Origin: JBFLYH01 sp964630235
GTDB taxonomy: Bacteria > Oederibacteriota > JAAXVQ01 > JAUVAV01
Length of the DNA stretch: 64,000 nt
Reading direction: 5' to 3'
Assembly: GCA_964630235.1 (NCBI GenBank)
Contig: CAZVUO010000005.1
Coordinates: 186,001 to 250,000, forward strand
Under the pieces are notes generated by a model, which had not been told where the DNA came from, did no database searches, and saw only the letters and a program-made list of their open reading frames with translations. Of the stretch, positions 43,878 to 52,015 are shown piece after piece (the stretch's first letter is position 1; every line of letters starts with the position of its first letter). The position numbers and the translations under genes were made by a program.

Positions 43878-43908
43878 ACGCCGGCAGGAAGGAAGGGAGC
43901 GCCGCATC

Positions 43909-44523
43909 ATGTCCGACCGTCTCGGCCGCCGCAGTTTTTCCGCCTTGTGCCTCGCCTGGATTTGGCTGGTCATTTCCGGGGCCGTTCAGGCTGAAACGGT
44001 TCCCGCGGAAACCCAGGACGCCTTGAGGGCGTTTCTCGTCGCGGGCAACATCCCGGAGTGCGTTTATGTCTCGGCGTTGCGCGTGCGGCAAGATCATCGC
44101 GCCCTGGCATGGTACGAACAGACCGGAAACGAGGAGCGCCGCGAAAACCTCAGGGAGCGGCCGATCCTGGCGGCGACCGATCCCACGGGTCCTTTCGTCC
44201 GCGGCCGGGAAGTCATCGCCCGCGTTGAGCGAAACAAAGACCTGGAGATCCACGTCAGCCTCGAGCGCGTCAGCCTCAACCCCGACGGGTTGAGCGTCAA
44301 CAGAACGCCGCTCGAGGTTTTATATGTATACTTTGTTCCCGGCCAGGAGGTCGAACACCGATTGCTCGGCACGGACGGGAGCTTCCGGATCTCCGTCCCT
44401 GCCTCCCCCTATTGCCGCCGGGTGCGCTGCCAAATCCGTACCGGAGATGAACGCCATGAACTGTGGGTCACTTTTCTCAACCGCCGCCTGCCCGTGACCC
44501 TGATCCGCGGGACCCAAGAATAA
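43909..44523 (+). CDS. exported protein of unknown function
   Basis: A 204-residue protein with a clear signal peptide (residues 1-28, cleavage after VQA). The remainder is predicted to be beta-rich, without recognised motifs. I start at the ATG 43909, preceded by GGGAG. It lies 31 bases after RNase D and may be the last gene of that operon, because a strong promoter follows for the next pair. Confidence 0.65.
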   Translation: MSDRLGRRSFSALCLAWIWLVISGAVQAETVPAETQDALRAFLVAGNIPECVYVSALRVRQDHRALAWYEQTGNEERRENLRERPILAATDPTGPFVRGREVIARVERNKDLEIHVSLERVSLNPDGLSVNRTPLEVLYVYFVPGQEVEHRLLGTDGSFRISVPASPYCRRVRCQIRTGDERHELWVTFLNRRLPVTLIRGTQE

Positions 44524-44558
44524 TCCGGCGGCCGAACATCCCCCCGTTTGCTTTCGAT

Positions 44559-44587
44559 TTGACAGCCTTCACAAACCTCTATAGAAT
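44559..44587 (+). promoter_or_regulatory. strong sigma70-type promoter of the glutaredoxin-FTR pair
   Basis: Perfect TTGACA (44559-44564), a 17-base spacer and TAGAAT (44582-44587), followed by AGGAGG 6 bases before the ATG. Confidence 0.65.
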
Positions 44588-44607
44588 AAGCGGCCAAGGA
44601 GGCGACC

Positions 44608-44859
44608 ATGAAAATTAAATTCTTTTCCCTCTCGACCTGCATCTGGTGCCGCAAAACCCGAACTTACCTGGACGAGAACGGCATCCGCTACGAGGAAGTC
44701 ACCGTTGACCAGCTGACGGGCGCGCCCCGGGAGAAAGCCTTGCAGGACCTCTCCCGTCACAATCCCAACAAGAGTTTTCCCACGCTCGTGTTTGAAAACG
44801 GCAAAGTCGTGGTCGGGTTCAAACCCGAAGACATCCGCGAAGCGCTTAAAAACGCATGA
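44608..44859 (+). CDS. glutaredoxin-like thiol-disulfide protein
   Basis: An 83-residue thioredoxin-fold protein with the redox motif CIWC near residues 11-14, the cis-Pro in SFPTLVF and the GFKPEDI end typical of glutaredoxin/NrdH-like proteins. Its stop overlaps the start of the FTR-catalytic-domain gene (ATGA). The pair probably forms a ferredoxin-driven thiol reduction route in which this protein is the electron acceptor. Confidence 0.88.
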   Translation: MKIKFFSLSTCIWCRKTRTYLDENGIRYEEVTVDQLTGAPREKALQDLSRHNPNKSFPTLVFENGKVVVGFKPEDIREALKNA

Positions 44860-45299
44860 CGGACCCCAGCGCGGTTGCTCAGCTGCGCGCGACTTTGGAA
44901 AAGCGCCGCGGCTATTCCCTCAATCCCGATGCCGGCATGACAGATCCCCTGCTGGAAAGTCTGCTCATCAACACCGACCGGTATGGCTATGCTTTTTGTC
45001 CGTGCCGTTTGGCCACCGGTAAGTATGAGGAAGACCGGGATTTGATCTGTCCGTGCGATTATCGCGACCAGGACATTGATGAATACGGCACCTGCTACTG
45101 CGGGTTGTACGTCAGCCGCGAGGTGGTCATGGGCAAAAAGACCGTGGAGTCCATACCGGAGCGGCGGGGAACCCCGCCCTCGCCCCTCAAACTCTGGCGG
45201 TGCACGGTTTGCGGGTATTTATGCGTCCGTCCGAACCCGCCGGATGTGTGTCCCATTTGCGGCGTAACACATGACCGATTCGAGCCTTATACGCTTTAA
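44856..45299 (+). CDS. ferredoxin-thioredoxin reductase catalytic domain fused to rubredoxin
   Basis: A 147-residue protein. The first 95 residues have the FTR-beta cysteine pattern: FCPCR, ICPCDYRD and CYCGLY, which hold a [4Fe-4S] cluster beside an active disulfide. Residues about 108-145 form a rubredoxin-like domain (CTVCGY and CPICG). FTR reduces thioredoxin-fold proteins with ferredoxin electrons; the fused rubredoxin could feed electrons instead of a variable subunit. Comparable fusions occur in anaerobes. It is translationally coupled to the glutaredoxin-like gene. Confidence 0.88.
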   Translation: MTDPSAVAQLRATLEKRRGYSLNPDAGMTDPLLESLLINTDRYGYAFCPCRLATGKYEEDRDLICPCDYRDQDIDEYGTCYCGLYVSREVVMGKKTVESIPERRGTPPSPLKLWRCTVCGYLCVRPNPPDVCPICGVTHDRFEPYTL

Positions 45300-45323
45300 G
45301 CTCCGCCCCGCGCACGCTCCGGC

Positions 45324-45352
45324 TTGACAGCCCCTCCGCCATAAGCTAACAT
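45324..45352 (+). promoter_or_regulatory. sigma70-type promoter of the BamE-like lipoprotein gene
   Basis: Perfect TTGACA (45324-45329), a 17-base spacer and TAACAT (45347-45352), about 28 bases upstream of the chosen ATG. Confidence 0.55.
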
Positions 45353-45380
45353 GATTAATCCGTCGGAAAGGGGCATTGCC

Positions 45381-45701
45381 ATGACCCGTTTCATGCTGGG
45401 AGTGTGCTGGTGTTTGCTGCTCGGGTTCGTCGCCGGCTGCGTCACGGTCGGACGGCCGGTCCCGTGGGAAGCAGCCTCGCACATCGTGATCGGCCAGACG
45501 ACGCGCGCGGACATCGAAGAACGACTTGGCCCGCCGTACCGTACCGGTCTAGATTCCGGCCTGCCCAGCGTCACGTATCTGCATTACCGCCTGGGGCTTT
45601 TTTCCGAACCCGTCACCACGGACCTGACCATCGTGTATACGCCGGACGGGCATGTGAAATCTTATACGTTCAACAGCAATCAGAGCCCGGAAGAAGAATG
45701 A
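45381..45701 (+). CDS. BamE/SmpA-like outer-membrane lipoprotein
   Basis: A 106-residue protein with a lipoprotein signal ending in the lipobox FVAGC. The mature part has the BamE/OmlA pattern: IVIGQTTRADIEERLGPPYRTG, then beta strands ending in IVYTPDGHVKSYTF. BamE helps assemble beta-barrel proteins in the outer membrane. The ATG at 45381 has AAAGGGG upstream and gives a proper signal peptide; an in-frame ATG at 45351 would add ten polar residues. Confidence 0.75.
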   Translation: MTRFMLGVCWCLLLGFVAGCVTVGRPVPWEAASHIVIGQTTRADIEERLGPPYRTGLDSGLPSVTYLHYRLGLFSEPVTTDLTIVYTPDGHVKSYTFNSNQSPEEE

Positions 45702-45749
45702 AGCCCCCGCTTGCCCGAATGGACGCCCAGGTGTCCGGGAGGTTTTGAG

Positions 45750-46985
45750 ATGGCGATTTCGTTGCATCCGCTTCTGACGGCGCGTTATCACACCGGGTAC
45801 CGGACCATGGTTTTTTCCGGCGGGTGGGGCAGATGGCAAACCGATCCCAAGCATCTCCTGCCTGAATATCACCACGATCCGGAACGGCTGCTTCCCAACG
45901 GCGAAAGAGACATCGCGTCGGTTTACATGCCGATCGTCGGCGCGTACGATTCAGGCGATCCGGACCTGTGCGAGTATCACATTTTGCTGGCGAAGAGCGC
46001 CGGCATAGACGGATTCCTGGTGGATTGGTACGGCCCGGAGCACGCCGGCGCGGCGGCGCAGAACGACGCGCAGGTGCAAACCCTCATCCACATGGCGGAA
46101 ACGCTGGAATTTAAAATCGCCCTGGTTTTTTTCGACAGCGCGTGTTTTCCGCCGTCACAGCCATCCATCACCAGTCGGGATCACGCCCTGGCCGCAGCCC
46201 AAAACGCCCTGAAATACGCCCAGGACAAATATTTTTCCTCTCCCGCGTATTTGCGCTGGCAGGGCCGGCCTCTCCTGACGCTCCAGAACAGCGGTCAGGT
46301 CGCCGCGCCGGAATGGTCCACGCCTTTTTTCACGGCCGTCGAATGGGACAAGATCCGTTCGGGATTAAAGGAAAATATTTTTTTGATCCAAAATTATCTT
46401 CCGGGCCAGACAGACCTGGATTTTACCGATTGGGACAGCGTCTGTCCCGGATTTCCAACGTACCTGGGAGAATATGACACCGACGAAAAATTTTGGGAAA
46501 AATGCGCCGCCGCGCTGGGCAAAAAACGCTATCAGCTCATCAGCGGGTTGGTGACCCCGGGGTATGACGACCGCGGGTGCGGCGGACGCGAGAGCAACAA
46601 ACCGCAGGTCGTTTCCCGGCGGCAGGGAGAAAAATATTCCGCCACCTGGGAGGACAATCTCGCCCAAGGGGCCCAGTTCATCCAGATCGGCACGTGGAAC
46701 GATCACAACTGCGGGAGCGGCATCGAACCCGTCAAGGAACTCCTGCTGCATAAAAATGCCGCGGTGCCGGGCTGGGGATACCGCGAAGTGCTGACCACCC
46801 GGGAATATACGCTCCGTTTCCGCCAGCATAAATTGTGGCCCCTGCCGGCTATTTTTCTGCCGGAGCGGCTTTACCGGTTGCGCAAGAGCGGCGCCCCCGC
46901 ATCCCGTGGGGACCGGATCCGCCTCTACCTGCTGGAGGGAGACATCACCGGCTCTTCACTGGGTCTTGAACACGCAGGCGTATAG
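45750..46985 (+). CDS. glycoside hydrolase family 99-like protein
   Basis: A 411-residue protein resembling endo-alpha-mannosidase/WbsX-type (GH99, DUF5010-like) proteins. YMPIVGAYDSGDPDLCEYHI is followed by KSAGIDGFLVDWYGPE, the family's hallmark region; QIGTWNDHN near the C-terminal part is also characteristic. There is no signal peptide, so it appears cytoplasmic. GGGAGG lies seven bases before the ATG 45750. Substrate is uncertain; it might act on mannan-type surface glycans. Confidence 0.75.
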   Translation: MAISLHPLLTARYHTGYRTMVFSGGWGRWQTDPKHLLPEYHHDPERLLPNGERDIASVYMPIVGAYDSGDPDLCEYHILLAKSAGIDGFLVDWYGPEHAGAAAQNDAQVQTLIHMAETLEFKIALVFFDSACFPPSQPSITSRDHALAAAQNALKYAQDKYFSSPAYLRWQGRPLLTLQNSGQVAAPEWSTPFFTAVEWDKIRSGLKENIFLIQNYLPGQTDLDFTDWDSVCPGFPTYLGEYDTDEKFWEKCAAALGKKRYQLISGLVTPGYDDRGCGGRESNKPQVVSRRQGEKYSATWEDNLAQGAQFIQIGTWNDHNCGSGIEPVKELLLHKNAAVPGWGYREVLTTREYTLRFRQHKLWPLPAIFLPERLYRLRKSGAPASRGDRIRLYLLEGDITGSSLGLEHAGV

Positions 46986-47036
46986 CTTTTATCGCAAAGA
47001 TCGGAAGCATATTCGTCCACTCCTGACGAGACTGAC

Positions 47037-48650
47037 ATGATGGACTTTCACATCTCACGCCTCGCCCGCACCACGGCTTTCCTCCTGGTCTTCGGCGCGG
47101 GCTTCCATTTTTTGTCCGCGCCATGCCAAGCGGCGGCCCTGGAGAAGTATCTCCTGGTTGTTCCCTTGCGCCCGGAAAACGCCGAAGCTAAAAAACAAGC
47201 CTGGTTTGGAAATGCCGCGCGCATGGTTTTTCAGCAAGCCGCCCTCTCCATGCATACCCTGGTATTTTTGAAGGATGATGAGTTGGCGGCGCTGCAGAAG
47301 GAATTCAACCTCGGCGCGGGCGAGCCCGAACCCGGACAGATGGAGCGCGTGGCGGACAGCCGGGAAATCGCCGTGCTTCATGGCGGCTACCGGCTGGAAG
47401 GGGACCGGCTGATCGTCCAGGTCCATCTGATCGCGGGCCGCAACGTGGAAGCGCGGGTGTTCACCGTCACCGGCTCCACGCGTTCGCTCCGGGCGCTCTT
47501 TGCCGGCATCTGGGAACAGGTCTGCAAGAATCTCAATTTGACCGTGAGTGAACGCGAGCAGCTGCTTTTCAAACGCCTTCCGGGCACCGATGCCTGGGCC
47601 GCCCTGCGCGCGTATCATCAAGCCTGGGCGCGCGCCGGCATGAACCTCGAAAGCGAGGAGGCCTGCCGGTCCGCGCTGCCGCTGGTGGAGCAGGCGCTGA
47701 GCCAGGACCCCCAGTTCGTGCCCGCCCTGGCGCTGCGCAGTGAATGCCGCTGGACGCTGGGGCAGAAGGGACCGTCCCAGGGGAAAAAGACCTCCCGCCT
47801 TCAGGCGCAACGCGATCTGGACCGCGCGCTAAAACTTCAGCCCGAACATCCCCTGGTCATGAACGCCCAGGTCCGTTTTCACCTGGAACGCGAAGCCTAC
47901 GCAGAGGCCAGCGCCGTCGGCGAAAAGAACCGTTCCCTCAATCCCGCCAATTTCCGCAATTATTTACTGCTGGCCGAAGCGTACCGCCGCTTGAACCGGA
48001 TCCCGGATGCCGAACGGCTTCTCATCTCGGGTTTGGACCAACAGGGAACCGACCTGCAAAAAAAGCCGTTCAACCTCAACCTGGGTCTGCTGCTCCTGAA
48101 AAACAAAGACCATCACGCCGAGATCTATTTGCGTGAAGTGCTGCGGCTCTCGCCTAAAAATGCCAAATTGCGTTATCTCCGCGCCGGCGCCCTGTATCGG
48201 TTGAAGCGGCACCTCGACGCGATGTCCGAAATCCAGCAGGCCGAGGCAATTAAAAGCTGGCCGGAACTGCTGAAGCTCAAGGGCTTGGTCGCCATGGCAC
48301 TGGGAAATCTTTTCTATGAAGAAGGCGACTTTGACCGCGCCTACTCCCACACCACGATCGCCATGAACCTCAAGCCCAACGATTTCGAAGTCATGCTGCT
48401 GCTGGCGAAGGTCATGCGAAAAAAAGGGTTTCACGAACAAGCCAGGCAGCAGCTCGATGCCGCCCGGCGCGCCGTCAGACCCAGCCGCCCCAAGGATCAC
48501 ATGGATTTGGGAACCGAATACGTCGCCCAGGGATTCCGTGCCGAAGGCGCCAGGGAATACACGGAGTATCTGAAACTCAATCCCAAAGCGCCGGAACGCC
48601 GCCACCTCATCTCCTTGATACGGCAATTGCAGGGCGAAACCGATGAATGA
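47037..48650 (+). CDS. exported TPR protein
   Basis: A 537-residue protein with a signal peptide (residues 1-34, ending PCQAAA). A 150-residue N-terminal domain follows, beginning KYLLVVPLRPENAEAKKQAW. It resembles the nucleotide-independent domain of adenylate-cyclase-type TPR proteins or FlgO but cannot be assigned. Residues about 215-520 are tetratricopeptide repeats. It overlaps the next gene by 8 bases. Probably a periplasmic scaffold. Confidence 0.7.
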   Translation: MMDFHISRLARTTAFLLVFGAGFHFLSAPCQAAALEKYLLVVPLRPENAEAKKQAWFGNAARMVFQQAALSMHTLVFLKDDELAALQKEFNLGAGEPEPGQMERVADSREIAVLHGGYRLEGDRLIVQVHLIAGRNVEARVFTVTGSTRSLRALFAGIWEQVCKNLNLTVSEREQLLFKRLPGTDAWAALRAYHQAWARAGMNLESEEACRSALPLVEQALSQDPQFVPALALRSECRWTLGQKGPSQGKKTSRLQAQRDLDRALKLQPEHPLVMNAQVRFHLEREAYAEASAVGEKNRSLNPANFRNYLLLAEAYRRLNRIPDAERLLISGLDQQGTDLQKKPFNLNLGLLLLKNKDHHAEIYLREVLRLSPKNAKLRYLRAGALYRLKRHLDAMSEIQQAEAIKSWPELLKLKGLVAMALGNLFYEEGDFDRAYSHTTIAMNLKPNDFEVMLLLAKVMRKKGFHEQARQQLDAARRAVRPSRPKDHMDLGTEYVAQGFRAEGAREYTEYLKLNPKAPERRHLISLIRQLQGETDE

Positions 48651-49353
48651 TGGCCGCCAAAACGCCGCGCGAATCGCGTTGAGCGCCGCGTGCCTGTTTT
48701 TCGCGGCCGTACCCGCGGCGGTGGCGCGTACGGAAAAGCCGACCGTCGTGGTCGAGGATTTTTTCCGGCTCCTCGCTCAAAAGCAATACGGCGAAGCGGC
48801 CGAACTGCTGACCAACATTGACCGCAAGAACCTGACCGCCCTGAAAAACAAAGCCGCCAAAGCGGGGCCGCGCGCCCAACCCGTTCCGGATATCGAAACC
48901 ATCCTCGCTGATCTGTTTTTCCTCATGCATAGCGAAAAAAACGAAAAGATGCTGAAAAAATCCCAGGACGGCGAGACGATCCTGCCCACCCGGATCAGTT
49001 TTTTCGTCCCGGGGCAGCATTATATCGTGGGCCGGTACGCGGTGGTGTTCACGAGGGAAACGTACGAATTGACACCCGAACTCACCGGACCGGTACGGGA
49101 CGATCCCCGCAAGCTCTGGATTGATCCGACCAACGAACTCTCGAAGGTGCGGGACGAGGCTTACTTCAAGCAATGGTGGGTTTGGGAGGGAGATCGGCTC
49201 ATCATGCCCGGCGTGGTCTGGCTCCTCCGGGAGAACCGGGTTTGGCGCATTGACCTGCTCTCGGGAATCGTGCCCCGGGAATCCTTCCGCAAGATCCTGC
49301 GCTGGCATTTCGGGCGAGAAATCCTCGAAGAAAATACCAAATCCGGCAAATAA
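48643..49353 (+). CDS. exported protein of unknown function
   Basis: A 236-residue protein with an N-terminal signal peptide (residues 8-29, PAAVAR). The mature start VVVEDFFRLLAQKQYGEAAELLT resembles DUF4878/NTF2-like exported domains. The C-terminal half has several Trp residues (LWID, QWWVWEG, VVWLLRENRVWRIDLL). No firm family. It is translationally coupled to the TPR gene and ends 10 bases before a convergent lipoprotein gene. Confidence 0.6.
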   Translation: MNDGRQNAARIALSAACLFFAAVPAAVARTEKPTVVVEDFFRLLAQKQYGEAAELLTNIDRKNLTALKNKAAKAGPRAQPVPDIETILADLFFLMHSEKNEKMLKKSQDGETILPTRISFFVPGQHYIVGRYAVVFTRETYELTPELTGPVRDDPRKLWIDPTNELSKVRDEAYFKQWWVWEGDRLIMPGVVWLLRENRVWRIDLLSGIVPRESFRKILRWHFGREILEENTKSGK

Positions 49354-49363
49354 TCCGCTGCGA

Positions 49364-50128
49364 TCAGGGCAACTCGGACGGCAGGGGGATTAAAAGCCGC
49401 CCGGCCGGGGAAGTGAACTCCATCTCTCCCGAGACCACGGCTTGCTTTTTGTTTTGCGGCGTCAGGGGCATGCCTTCCAGCGCCAGCGACACCACCGAGG
49501 TTTTTCCGGGACCAACGCCGAGTTCGTTTTCGACCGGCCGCAGCGCCCGGGTCTGTCCGGCCAGTTTGATTTCCGCCCGGATGCGGCGCAACGAGATCGG
49601 GACGAGATTGGGATTGGCGACCGACAGCAGGAGGAATTGTTTGCCGAGCGACCGAACGGTGCGCACTTTGGTCAGGGTCACGCCCGGCAAGAGGGGACTG
49701 GAACGGTCGAATTCCTGCTTGAAACTCAGCGGCGTCTGCTGCCATTGGCTGGCGGTGTGAAGCTTTCCCGAAACCGTGAACCGCTGAGGCGCGGCTGTTT
49801 GGGATTCACGCGGGAGCAGGCGCAGGGAGGCGGAGAGGGTTTTTTCCGCAAACGCGGGCACCATGGGCATTTGGGTGCTGAGGGTTTGGCGGGCGATCTG
49901 TTTGCCTAAAGTCAGCGTGACATCCAGACGGGCCAGCAGCAAGGTCATCGGATTCGCGTTCCGCACCTTGATCTCCACAAGGTAAGAGGTTGATTCCGGG
50001 CTGGCCCACTCGGGTTCCAGTTTAACTACTTCTATTTGGGGCGGATCCAAGGTAGGGCTTAAGCTGGCGCATCCGGCCAAACTGCAGCAGGAAAAAATCG
50101 CCAGTCCTCGCATCCATCGTCTGCGCAT
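49364..50128 (-). CDS. LEA14/WHy-domain lipoprotein
   Basis: A 254-residue protein with a lipoprotein signal peptide (lipobox SLAGC). Two similar beta-sandwich modules follow (about residues 28-125 and 145-245), each with the LEA type-2 pattern of a charged strand followed by NPN (VRNANPMTLLL and VANPNLVPISL). I start at ATG 50128, which has AAAGGGGA eight bases upstream. Such lipoproteins are common next to envelope genes; the function is unknown. Confidence 0.7.
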   Translation of the reverse strand: MRRRWMRGLAIFSCCSLAGCASLSPTLDPPQIEVVKLEPEWASPESTSYLVEIKVRNANPMTLLLARLDVTLTLGKQIARQTLSTQMPMVPAFAEKTLSASLRLLPRESQTAAPQRFTVSGKLHTASQWQQTPLSFKQEFDRSSPLLPGVTLTKVRTVRSLGKQFLLLSVANPNLVPISLRRIRAEIKLAGQTRALRPVENELGVGPGKTSVVSLALEGMPLTPQNKKQAVVSGEMEFTSPAGRLLIPLPSELP

Positions 50129-50247
50129 GCCGTTTTCCCCTTTCAAATCAACCTCATTCACTATCCGTCAGCATTTTCACAGAAAAAACATTATTTGGCA
50201 ACTCTAAAGCCCCCGCGGGGTTGTATCTGCCAAGTACAAGACGGCGC

Positions 50248-50276
50248 TTGATTTAAAAGTACTTTTGTTTTATAAA
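50248..50276 (+). promoter_or_regulatory. promoter of the sigma/anti-sigma operon with palindromic spacer
   Basis: TTGATT (50248-50253), a 17-base spacer and TATAAA (50271-50276). The spacer contains a perfect 12-base palindrome AAAAGTACTTTT (50255-50266), a possible operator. Confidence 0.5.
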
Positions 50277-50341
50277 ACATCTCAGTCTTTTGTCTTGTTT
50301 TTAGCGGGTGAAATGAACTCCGCAGGAAGTCAGGGGTCTAA

Positions 50342-50938
50342 ATGGTTGAGAAAGAACTCCAGCAAGGCGAGTTTATTGATCGCGCCCGCCGCGGAGACCG
50401 CGAGGCTTTTGAGGTGCTTGTGAAAACGCACACTCATTATATTTACAACCTGGCGTACGGGCTGACGGGCGGCAACCGTTCAGAGTCGGACGATCTCACC
50501 CAAATGACCTTCATACGGGCTTTTCAAGCCATGGCGCGTTTCGAGGGGCGTTCGGAATTCAAGACTTGGCTCCACCGCATTACCGTTAATTTGTGGAAAA
50601 ATTTGGTTCGCAGCCAAAAACGACGCAAATATTTCCAGCATCACTCCATTGACGAAGCCCCTTCGGCGGATTCCACGGCCAAACCACTGGAACTGGTGGA
50701 ATCCGGACTGGATCCTTCGGAACGGTATGCGCACCGGGAGACCTCCCGCCTGGTCAGGGCCGCGATCAATCAGTTGCCGGCCGACGAACGGGAAGTGGTG
50801 GTTCTGCGCGACCTGGAAGGCTACGCTTATGAAGAGATCTCCAAACTGTGCCGTATTCCACTGGGAACCGTCAAATCACGGTTGGCACGAGCGCGCCGCC
50901 TGTTGCGCAGCGCGCTGGATCCCGTTTTGAGGAGCTAA
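50342..50938 (+). CDS. ECF-type RNA polymerase sigma factor
   Basis: A 198-residue group 4 sigma factor. Region 2 is seen as DREAFEVLVKTHTHYIYNLAYGLTG and DDLTQMTFIRAFQ; region 4 as LPADEREVVVLRDLEGYAYEEIS with the helix-turn-helix IPLGTVKSRLARARRLL. It is most like the SigE/RpoE and SigW class. The start is ATG 50342. The anti-sigma factor follows five bases later, the usual arrangement for membrane-controlled ECF factors responding to envelope stress. Confidence 0.92.
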   Translation: MVEKELQQGEFIDRARRGDREAFEVLVKTHTHYIYNLAYGLTGGNRSESDDLTQMTFIRAFQAMARFEGRSEFKTWLHRITVNLWKNLVRSQKRRKYFQHHSIDEAPSADSTAKPLELVESGLDPSERYAHRETSRLVRAAINQLPADEREVVVLRDLEGYAYEEISKLCRIPLGTVKSRLARARRLLRSALDPVLRS

Positions 50939-50943
50939 GCAAG

Positions 50944-51987
50944 ATGGATTGCCGCGAGTGTTCCGAACTGCTGCCTCTGTACATTGACCGCACGCTCTCC
51001 GCGTCCGAAATTGATGAGATCAAAAACCATCTGCAGGACTGCCGCGCCTGCGGCCGGGAACTTTCCAAATTGGAGGAAACGGTCAATTTGATCTGCGGGC
51101 TCGAATGCGTGGAACCGCCCGATGATTTTCACCGGCGGTTCATGGCCCGCTTCAACCGGGAATGCCCGCCCGCCCGCGGTTGGAACATATGGGGGACCAT
51201 GGCCCTTTCCACTGCGGCTGCCGCGGCCATGGTGCTGCTGGTTGTGGTGATGTATAATCCGCTCCCGCCCGTTTCCGATATGCAACACTACGCTGAATCG
51301 CAGCCCGCGCAGCTGGCCGATTCCCAAAAGGCCGAGGCCCTGCCGCCGGCTTTGGCGAAACGGCGCCAGGACGCGCCCGTACGGCGCGCCGACCCATCCG
51401 GATCGGATTTGAAAGCCGCCGCCGAGTCCGCCCCGCCGGCGTCCGACGCGGAATCCGAATCGTCAAACGCACCAGCAGCCGCTTCCGCCGCATCCCGTCC
51501 GTACGCGCGCCGTGCCGGCGGTCTTACTCCCCTGATCACGGCTGTTGATTTCACCTCCGGCGCGGCCAAAACCACGGCCAGGTCCTTGCAGGCGGCGGGG
51601 GCCCCGGCTGAAACGTTGTCCTCCGCGCCGCTGGTCCGCTGGAACGGCGAGTGGAGCGGCGATTCCTGCCAGGTGAAAGAACCCGGACAACAGGTGCTCC
51701 GGTCGCCGGAAGCACTCCGGGATCTCTGGCAGTCGGCGGGTCTGCAATCCCTGCCCATGCCCGAGGTGGACTGGCGCCGGGAAATGATCGGCGTAATCTT
51801 TCTGGGAGAAAAACCGACCGGCGGCTACGAGGTCCACTTGCGGGAGCTGCAGCGCCTGCCGGACGCCCTGATGGTCAAATACGCCGTGCGGTCCCCGGAA
51901 GGTCCGGCGTCGGCCCAGCTCACGCAGCCCTTTCTGGTCTTCCGCCTGCCGGCCACGACCGCACCGGTCCAGTTCACGCAGGAATAA
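50944..51987 (+). CDS. zinc-finger anti-sigma factor with PrcB-like C-terminal domain
   Basis: A 347-residue membrane protein. The N-terminal anti-sigma zinc motif has CRECSELL and HLQDCRACGREL (H-x3-C-x2-C). A single membrane helix lies about residues 83-103. A long Ala/Ser/Pro-rich periplasmic linker leads to a C-terminal domain, MIGVIFLGEKPTGGYEVHL, matching the PrcB/protease-complex-inhibitor C-terminal family. The first part binds the sigma factor; the last could sense or inhibit a periplasmic protease. The start at 50944 is chosen because the zinc motif begins there. Confidence 0.82.
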   Translation: MDCRECSELLPLYIDRTLSASEIDEIKNHLQDCRACGRELSKLEETVNLICGLECVEPPDDFHRRFMARFNRECPPARGWNIWGTMALSTAAAAAMVLLVVVMYNPLPPVSDMQHYAESQPAQLADSQKAEALPPALAKRRQDAPVRRADPSGSDLKAAAESAPPASDAESESSNAPAAASAASRPYARRAGGLTPLITAVDFTSGAAKTTARSLQAAGAPAETLSSAPLVRWNGEWSGDSCQVKEPGQQVLRSPEALRDLWQSAGLQSLPMPEVDWRREMIGVIFLGEKPTGGYEVHLRELQRLPDALMVKYAVRSPEGPASAQLTQPFLVFRLPATTAPVQFTQE

Positions 51988-52015
51988 AACCGTCTTACCC
52001 CAAGGAGCAAAACCC

